64,000 bases of DNA, from assembly GCF_900199455.1 (NCBI RefSeq), contig NZ_FZQR01000008.1, forward strand, positions 124,001 to 188,000. Reading direction: 5' to 3'. This document shows positions 63,855 to 64,000 of this stretch, piece by piece (the stretch's first letter is position 1; each line of letters opens with the position of its first letter). The translations under genes were made by a program, and so were the position numbers. The DNA is from Mesorhizobium carmichaelinearum. GTDB taxonomy: Bacteria > Pseudomonadota > Alphaproteobacteria > Rhizobiales > Rhizobiaceae. The notes under the pieces were generated by a model. That model was given only the letters and a program-made list of their open reading frames with translations, was not told where the DNA came from and searched no databases.

Positions 63855-64000
63855 CGTCTTCCTCCCGGAAATCCTGCAGCGAAGCGTGCCGAAGATCCTC
63901 CTCGCCGCGCAGATGCTTCACACGGCCGATGATGCCGGGCTTCACCCATTGCGTCGCCGATCGCTTCATCCCCTTTGGCGCCGGCCCGGCGTGCTCCTGG
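63841..64000 (-). CDS. 3' end of ATP-dependent DNA ligase, cut by window edge
   Basis: The partial frame reads QEHAGPAPKGMKRSATQWVK, then PGIIGRVKHLRGEEDLRHAS LQDFREEDDGRG and stops at 63841. This matches the C-terminus of the ligase fragment at 5346-5762 almost residue for residue. Whether the rest is intact lies beyond the window. Confidence 0.75.
   Translation of the reverse strand, partial: QEHAGPAPKGMKRSATQWVKPGIIGRVKHLRGEEDLRHASLQDFREEDDGRG

Overview
The window looks like chromosomal DNA of a Mesorhizobium-type alphaproteobacterium (Rhizobiales, Phyllobacteriaceae). The evidence is high GC with codon use to match, the block hupB-lon-clpX-clpP, rplM-rpsI, ctaA beside a DUF2842 protein, an ExoX/SyrA-like exopolysaccharide repressor, several sugar and polyamine-type ABC importers, and an exopolysaccharide cluster. 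The genus is inferred from protein resemblance, not from a search.

Layout. 1-2.3 kb: end of a sugar ABC operon (permease plus SDR dehydrogenase). 2.3-6.0 kb: a worn accessory stretch with a VanY-like peptidase, small secreted proteins, a nuclease remnant, and a decayed DNA-ligase operon whose paralogue reappears at the right edge (63.8-64 kb). 6.15-6.52 kb: tRNA-Val and tRNA-Asp. 7.5-17.4 kb: a sugar uptake and catabolism locus with two divergent arms (ribokinase, FucU-type mutarotase and ABC ATPase leftward; binding protein, two permeases and a small membrane protein rightward), then a creatininase-like protein, a SIS-domain protein and an aldo/keto reductase. 17.4-22.8 kb: HU, Lon, ClpX, ClpP. 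23-29 kb: secreted proteins, a cytochrome P450, a family-25 glycosyltransferase, a cupin, O-acetylhomoserine sulfhydrylase, and a heptamer repeat array. 29.4-32.7 kb: five leftward genes with overlapping ends (enoyl-CoA hydratase, VOC protein, small ATPase, GNAT, CoA-binding protein). 33.3-33.9 kb: a HicAB-type toxin-antitoxin pair with a palindrome over its promoter. 34-38 kb: rplM-rpsI followed by a 1.45 kb segment flanked by two diverged copies of the rpsI 3' end, terminator and MFS-gene tail. 38-47.7 kb: GDPD, acyltransferase, agmatinase, ArgC, a streptomycin-kinase-like protein, heme A synthase, a polysaccharide deacetylase and a CelD-type acetyltransferase. 47.7-54.5 kb: a GntR/FCD regulator divergent from a PotABCD-like importer with a hydantoin/Asp-Glu racemase. 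54.5-61.7 kb: exopolysaccharide assembly (Wzz/ExoP-like, Wza/ExoF-like, GT4, priming transferase, Wzy-like). 61.7-64 kb: tRNA-Pro followed by accessory DNA.

The observations most worth a second look are the duplicated rpsI-MFS junction with its cargo, the two decaying ligase operons, the Wzz/ExoP-like protein whose kinase-like domain has lost its nucleotide-binding motifs, the sugar locus carrying a creatininase-fold protein with a changed motif, the operator-like palindromes upstream of hicAB and beside the GntR gene, and binding-protein/permease hairpins shared by two unrelated ABC operons. No CRISPR array, intact transposase or integrase was seen.
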